Below are positions 14,323-16,614 of a stretch of DNA of 16,614 nucleotides, one piece after another. Source of the DNA: CAYZJD01 sp964478455. GTDB taxonomy: Bacteria > Acidobacteriota > Terriglobia > Bryobacterales > Bryobacteraceae. The notes under the pieces were generated by a model. The model did no database searches, was not told where the DNA came from, and saw nothing but the letters and a program-made list of their open reading frames with translations. Position numbers and translations under genes: made by a program. Location of the stretch: positions 1 through 16,614 of the forward strand of contig CAYZJD010000058.1 in NCBI GenBank assembly GCA_964478455.1, given 5' to 3'. Position 1 is the first letter of the stretch. Each line of letters opens with the position of its first letter.

Positions 14323-14349
14323 TGGACGCTCTCCGCCCAGTTGTACACT
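14323..14349 (+). promoter_or_regulatory. Possible promoter of the YciI-duplex gene
   Basis: TGGACG (14323-14328) and TACACT (14344-14349) are 15 bp apart, slightly short. If used, transcription would begin near 14356, after the first possible TTG start at 14341. A CCAGC-GAAG-GCTGG hairpin (14312-14325) in the same divergent gap could be an operator. Confidence 0.3.
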
Positions 14350-15084
14350 GCGGTTATCTCTCGCTCCACCGGCTTGCTCTGGCTGCTGCTTGCTCTCGGG
14401 CTCGGTGCGCAGGAACTGCCGCTCGGAACGGCTCGCTATTGTGTCGGCTTGCTCAGGGCTGCGCCAGGCCGGCCGGAGATCTCCCAGGAGGAGGCCGCGA
14501 AGATTCAGGCTGCGCATCTCGATCACTTGAAGTCCATGGCTGCTTCCGGAGCGCTGGTGGCCGCCGGTCCGGTTGTCAGCGGCGGCGACCTGCGGGGCGT
14601 GCTCATCTTCCGGCTGGATTCCGTAGACCAGGCGCGCGATTTGGCGGAGGCAGATCCCGCGGTGAAGGGCCGGCGGCTCGTGGTTGAGATCCTCCCGTGG
14701 ATGGGACCAGCGGGGATCGGCGAAGCCTACGCCGCAGCGAGGAAAGCTGATCCCGAACTCAAAGACAAGATGTTGACGTACCAGTTCGTGCTGCTCCGGA
14801 AAGGCCCTCTGTGGTCGGCAGAGGAAACGGCCGAGGTCAAACAGATCCAGGCAGCCCACCTCGAACACATTCGCTCTATGGTCAAGGCCGGCAAACTGGC
14901 AGTCGCCGGACCGTTCCTCCACGGAGGAGATCCCAGGGGCATTGTCATTTTTCAGACCGGCTCCCTTGAGGAGGCCAAAGCGCTCGCCGAAGCGGATCCC
15001 GCGGTCAAGGCCGGCCGCCTCACGCTCGAACCGCACTCCTGGCTGTGTGCCGATGGCGTCATTCCCTCCAATCGGGGACAATAG
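14341..15084 (+). CDS. Exported protein with two tandem YciI-like domains
   Basis: The frame codes 247 residues from TTG at 14341. After a hydrophobic signal-like segment (LLWLLLALGLGAQ, 12-24) come two homologous ferredoxin-fold-type units: 33-120 and 147-234. Matching lines are IQAAHLDHLKSMAASGALVA against IQAAHLEHIRSMVKAGKLAV, and AEADPAVK in both. Both keep the AxxHLxHI/L pattern and an LLRxxP start of YciI/DUF1330-type proteins. YciI proteins are usually single cytoplasmic domains of about 95 residues with unclear enzyme roles, so a secreted duplex is unusual. The start is uncertain: an in-frame TAG lies at 14305 and the only earlier start is TTG 14341. TTG 14374 would give a short but workable signal peptide and fits the putative promoter better. 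The ligand or reaction is unknown. Confidence 0.8.
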   Translation: MYTAVISRSTGLLWLLLALGLGAQELPLGTARYCVGLLRAAPGRPEISQEEAAKIQAAHLDHLKSMAASGALVAAGPVVSGGDLRGVLIFRLDSVDQARDLAEADPAVKGRRLVVEILPWMGPAGIGEAYAAARKADPELKDKMLTYQFVLLRKGPLWSAEETAEVKQIQAAHLEHIRSMVKAGKLAVAGPFLHGGDPRGIVIFQTGSLEEAKALAEADPAVKAGRLTLEPHSWLCADGVIPSNRGQ

Positions 15085-15091
15085 CCAGCTT

Positions 15092-15106
15092 GCGCCGCCC
15101 CGGCGC
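15092..15106 (+). terminator. Hairpin between convergent yciI-duplex and yceH genes
   Basis: GCGCCG and CGGCGC (6 bp) pair around CCC, in the 24-bp gap between two converging stop codons. It is symmetric and could end both transcripts, but has no T-tract. Confidence 0.4.
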
Positions 15107-15108
15107 GC

Positions 15109-15765
15109 CTACTCGAACTGTTTTCGGAATCCGCGGAACTCCAGCTCCAGTCGCAGCACCGTGTCGCGCAGCGCTTCGACCTCGGCTTCGAGCCGCGCCA
15201 GACGGTCCGCGACGGATTCCTGACGCTCGAATGGTCTCGGCTCCGCGGTCGTCACTGGCGCAACCAGTTCGCCAGACAGGAGATGGGCGTAACGCGATTC
15301 GCGCGCGCCCGGCTGCCGTGGCAGCTTGACCACCAGCGGCTGGGGTTCCCACTTCATGAGGCGGTCCAGGCAGGACTCCACGGCCGCCAGGTCGTCGAAG
15401 GCGTACAGCCGCCTCGCGCGGGAGTTCAGCTCGCCTGGAGTCTGCGGGCCACGCAGCAGCAACTCGCAGAGGATCGCCAGTTCCCGGTTGCCGAGGTTCA
15501 GCGTCTCCGAAAGCCGGTGGCTGTACTTCGGCACCCGGTTGTCACCGCCTGTGTGAACCAGCGCCAGCTTCTTCTCACGCAAGCTGTCCAGCGCGCTCTC
15601 GACCGTCCCCGCGTCGAACGACACGACCGGCTCGCGGTTTGACTTCTGATTGCAGGCATTCACCAACGCGTTGAGCGAGAGCGGATAGTACTCAGGCGTT
15701 GACATGTCTTTCTCAACAAGCGCACCGAGAACGCGCACTCCGAGTTCGTCGAGCTTGGGTATCAT
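15109..15765 (-). CDS. yceH: YceH family (DUF480) protein
   Basis: The 218-residue protein carries the family signature almost intact near the start: RVLGALVEKD (11-20), TPEYYPLSLNALVNACNQ (23-40) and KSNREPVV (41-48). DUF480 proteins fold as two winged-helix domains (here about 1-85 and 90-165). The last 35 residues (VADRLARLEAEVEALRDTVL, then LELEFRG) form a likely coiled coil. The fold suggests DNA binding or protein contact, but the role is not settled. Its ATG overlaps the pdxA stop as ATGA, so the two are translationally coupled; a functional link to pyridoxal phosphate synthesis is not established. Confidence 0.92.
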   Translation of the reverse strand: MIPKLDELGVRVLGALVEKDMSTPEYYPLSLNALVNACNQKSNREPVVSFDAGTVESALDSLREKKLALVHTGGDNRVPKYSHRLSETLNLGNRELAILCELLLRGPQTPGELNSRARRLYAFDDLAAVESCLDRLMKWEPQPLVVKLPRQPGARESRYAHLLSGELVAPVTTAEPRPFERQESVADRLARLEAEVEALRDTVLRLELEFRGFRKQFE

Positions 15766-16614
15766 GACGCCTCCCGCGCCGCCCGCCGCCGGGCCGCCAT
15801 GACCGCCGCGAGCTTTAGCGCGGCCTTCATGCTCCCCGCATGGGCGAGGTTCTTGCCGGCGATGTCGAAGGCCGTACCGTGATCGACCGACGTGCGCAGA
15901 ATGGGCAACCCGAGAGAAACGTTCACCGTATGCTCGAAATCAAGAAGCTTCATTGGAATGTGGCCCTGGTCGTGGTACATCGCTACCACCAGGTCGAACT
16001 CGCCCCTGACCGCTTTCAGAAAGACCGTGTCGGCAGGCAGCGGCCCGAAGCAGCGGATGCCCCTCGCCCTGGCGGATTCGACCGCCGGCGCGATGAATCT
16101 CCCGTCCTCCTCCCCGAACAGGCCGCTCTCGCCCGCGTGCGGGTTCAGGCCGCAGACGGCGATGCGCGGGTTGTCGACGCCGAGACGGTCCATCGCTTCG
16201 AGGCCCAGTTCAATGGTCCGCAGGATCCGCTCCGTTGAAATCTCACAGGCCGCGCGCAACGGCACGTGGGTAGAAACGTGCACTACGCGCAACTGATCGT
16301 TCACCAGCAGCATCCGGGAATCGGTTGCGCCGCAAAGCGCGGCGATGTACTCCGTGTGCCCGCTGAAATATTCCCCCGCGAGTGTGACAGCCTCCTTACT
16401 CAGCGGCGCGGTCACCATCGCGTCCGCCCGGCCTTCGAGGCACAGTTCCACGGCCGCCCGCACGCAAGCCAGGCCCGCGGAGCCGGCTGCGGCGCTGACC
16501 TGGCCGACCTTGAACTGCTCCGGACCCGGCACTCCCGGATCGATGATCCTCACCGTCTCCGGCAGCCGCAGCCCAGTGACCTCCTCCGCCTGCCGCAGCA
16601 CCAGCGCATTACCA
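15762..16614 (-). CDS. pdxA: 4-hydroxythreonine-4-phosphate dehydrogenase, 5' end beyond window
   Basis: PdxA oxidises 4-phosphohydroxy-L-threonine with NAD in the DXP-dependent pyridoxal 5'-phosphate pathway. About 283 of the usual about 330 residues are visible; the frame runs off the right edge and the true start lies outside. Internal GTG codons near the edge are not starts. Substrate and metal-site motifs are present: the His in SGHTEYIAAL, MYHDQGHIPMKLLDFE, and SVDHGTAFDIAGK. LNPHAGESGLFG and VTAPLSKEAV are also typical. The last 4 bases overlap the yceH start. The protein ends in an Ala/Arg-rich helix. Paralogues of PdxA act on other hydroxy acids, so the assignment is strong but not absolute. 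Confidence 0.93.
   Translation of the reverse strand, partial: GNALVLRQAEEVTGLRLPETVRIIDPGVPGPEQFKVGQVSAAAGSAGLACVRAAVELCLEGRADAMVTAPLSKEAVTLAGEYFSGHTEYIAALCGATDSRMLLVNDQLRVVHVSTHVPLRAACEISTERILRTIELGLEAMDRLGVDNPRIAVCGLNPHAGESGLFGEEDGRFIAPAVESARARGIRCFGPLPADTVFLKAVRGEFDLVVAMYHDQGHIPMKLLDFEHTVNVSLGLPILRTSVDHGTAFDIAGKNLAHAGSMKAALKLAAVMAARRRAAREAS

Noticed and set aside
1..16614. CRISPR arrays, insertion sequences, attachment sites, tRNA or rRNA genes
   Set aside because: No spaced direct repeats, transposase or integrase motifs, terminal inverted repeats or tRNA-like cloverleaf were seen on reading through. Gene density and coding style are uniform, with no sign of a recent insertion.

Overview
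This GC-rich, densely coded bacterial window holds 16 protein-coding genes and no RNA genes, mobile elements, CRISPR arrays or long gene-free stretches. The style fits an Acidobacteriota chromosome, probably of the Bryobacterales/Solibacter kind. The reasons are high G+C, an exported UroD-like protein with a twin-arginine signal, several secreted TPR proteins, a FolE/PTPS block and an S41 protease. This placement is inferred from gene style, not from a marker gene. Two genes are cut by the window: a PHP-domain gene on the left and pdxA on the right.

Layout. (1) Bases 1-4775 are a minus-strand run, in transcription order: tlpA-like thioredoxin, glcD-like FAD oxidase, exported UroD-family protein, pirin, PHP metallo-hydrolase. 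Gaps are 6, 15, 67 and 20 nt. (2) A divergent plus-strand run starts at a near-consensus promoter (TTGACG-18-TATAAT) and a 100-nt hairpin-rich leader. It contains two tandem 6-pyruvoyl-tetrahydropterin synthase (PTPS) homologues and folE, joined by ATGA overlaps. It is followed by separately promoted genes: a MerR-type regulator, an S41 C-terminal processing protease, guaA and a second MerR-type regulator. (3) Bases 11116-14273 are minus-strand: two exported TPR proteins, then rnc. (4) A divergent plus-strand gene encodes an exported protein made of two YciI-like domains. (5) Convergent to it are pdxA and yceH on the minus strand, overlapping by 4 nt.

How the genes work together. folE and the PTPS pair form a short pterin pathway: GTP to dihydroneopterin triphosphate, then a PTPS step towards 6-pyruvoyl- or 6-carboxy-tetrahydropterin. 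No other queuosine or folate gene is present in the window. The first PTPS has kept its zinc and acid-base residues but has Ala at the catalytic Cys position; the second has a complete active site. guaA shares the GTP theme but is not in the same operon. Its product is long because the C-terminal dimerisation domain is duplicated, an arrangement I associate with animal GMP synthases rather than the short E. coli type. The other genes are housekeeping (rnc, pdxA, yceH), envelope proteins (S41 protease, TPR proteins, YciI duplex, TlpA) or poorly characterised.

Main points for a second look: the Cys-less/Cys-plus PTPS pair and its structured leader, the eukaryote-like GMP synthase, the HAYLH motif (HExxH with Glu replaced by Ala) in the larger TPR protein, the secreted double YciI protein, and the exported UroD-family protein. 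I did not find a clear-cut new defence or mobile system.
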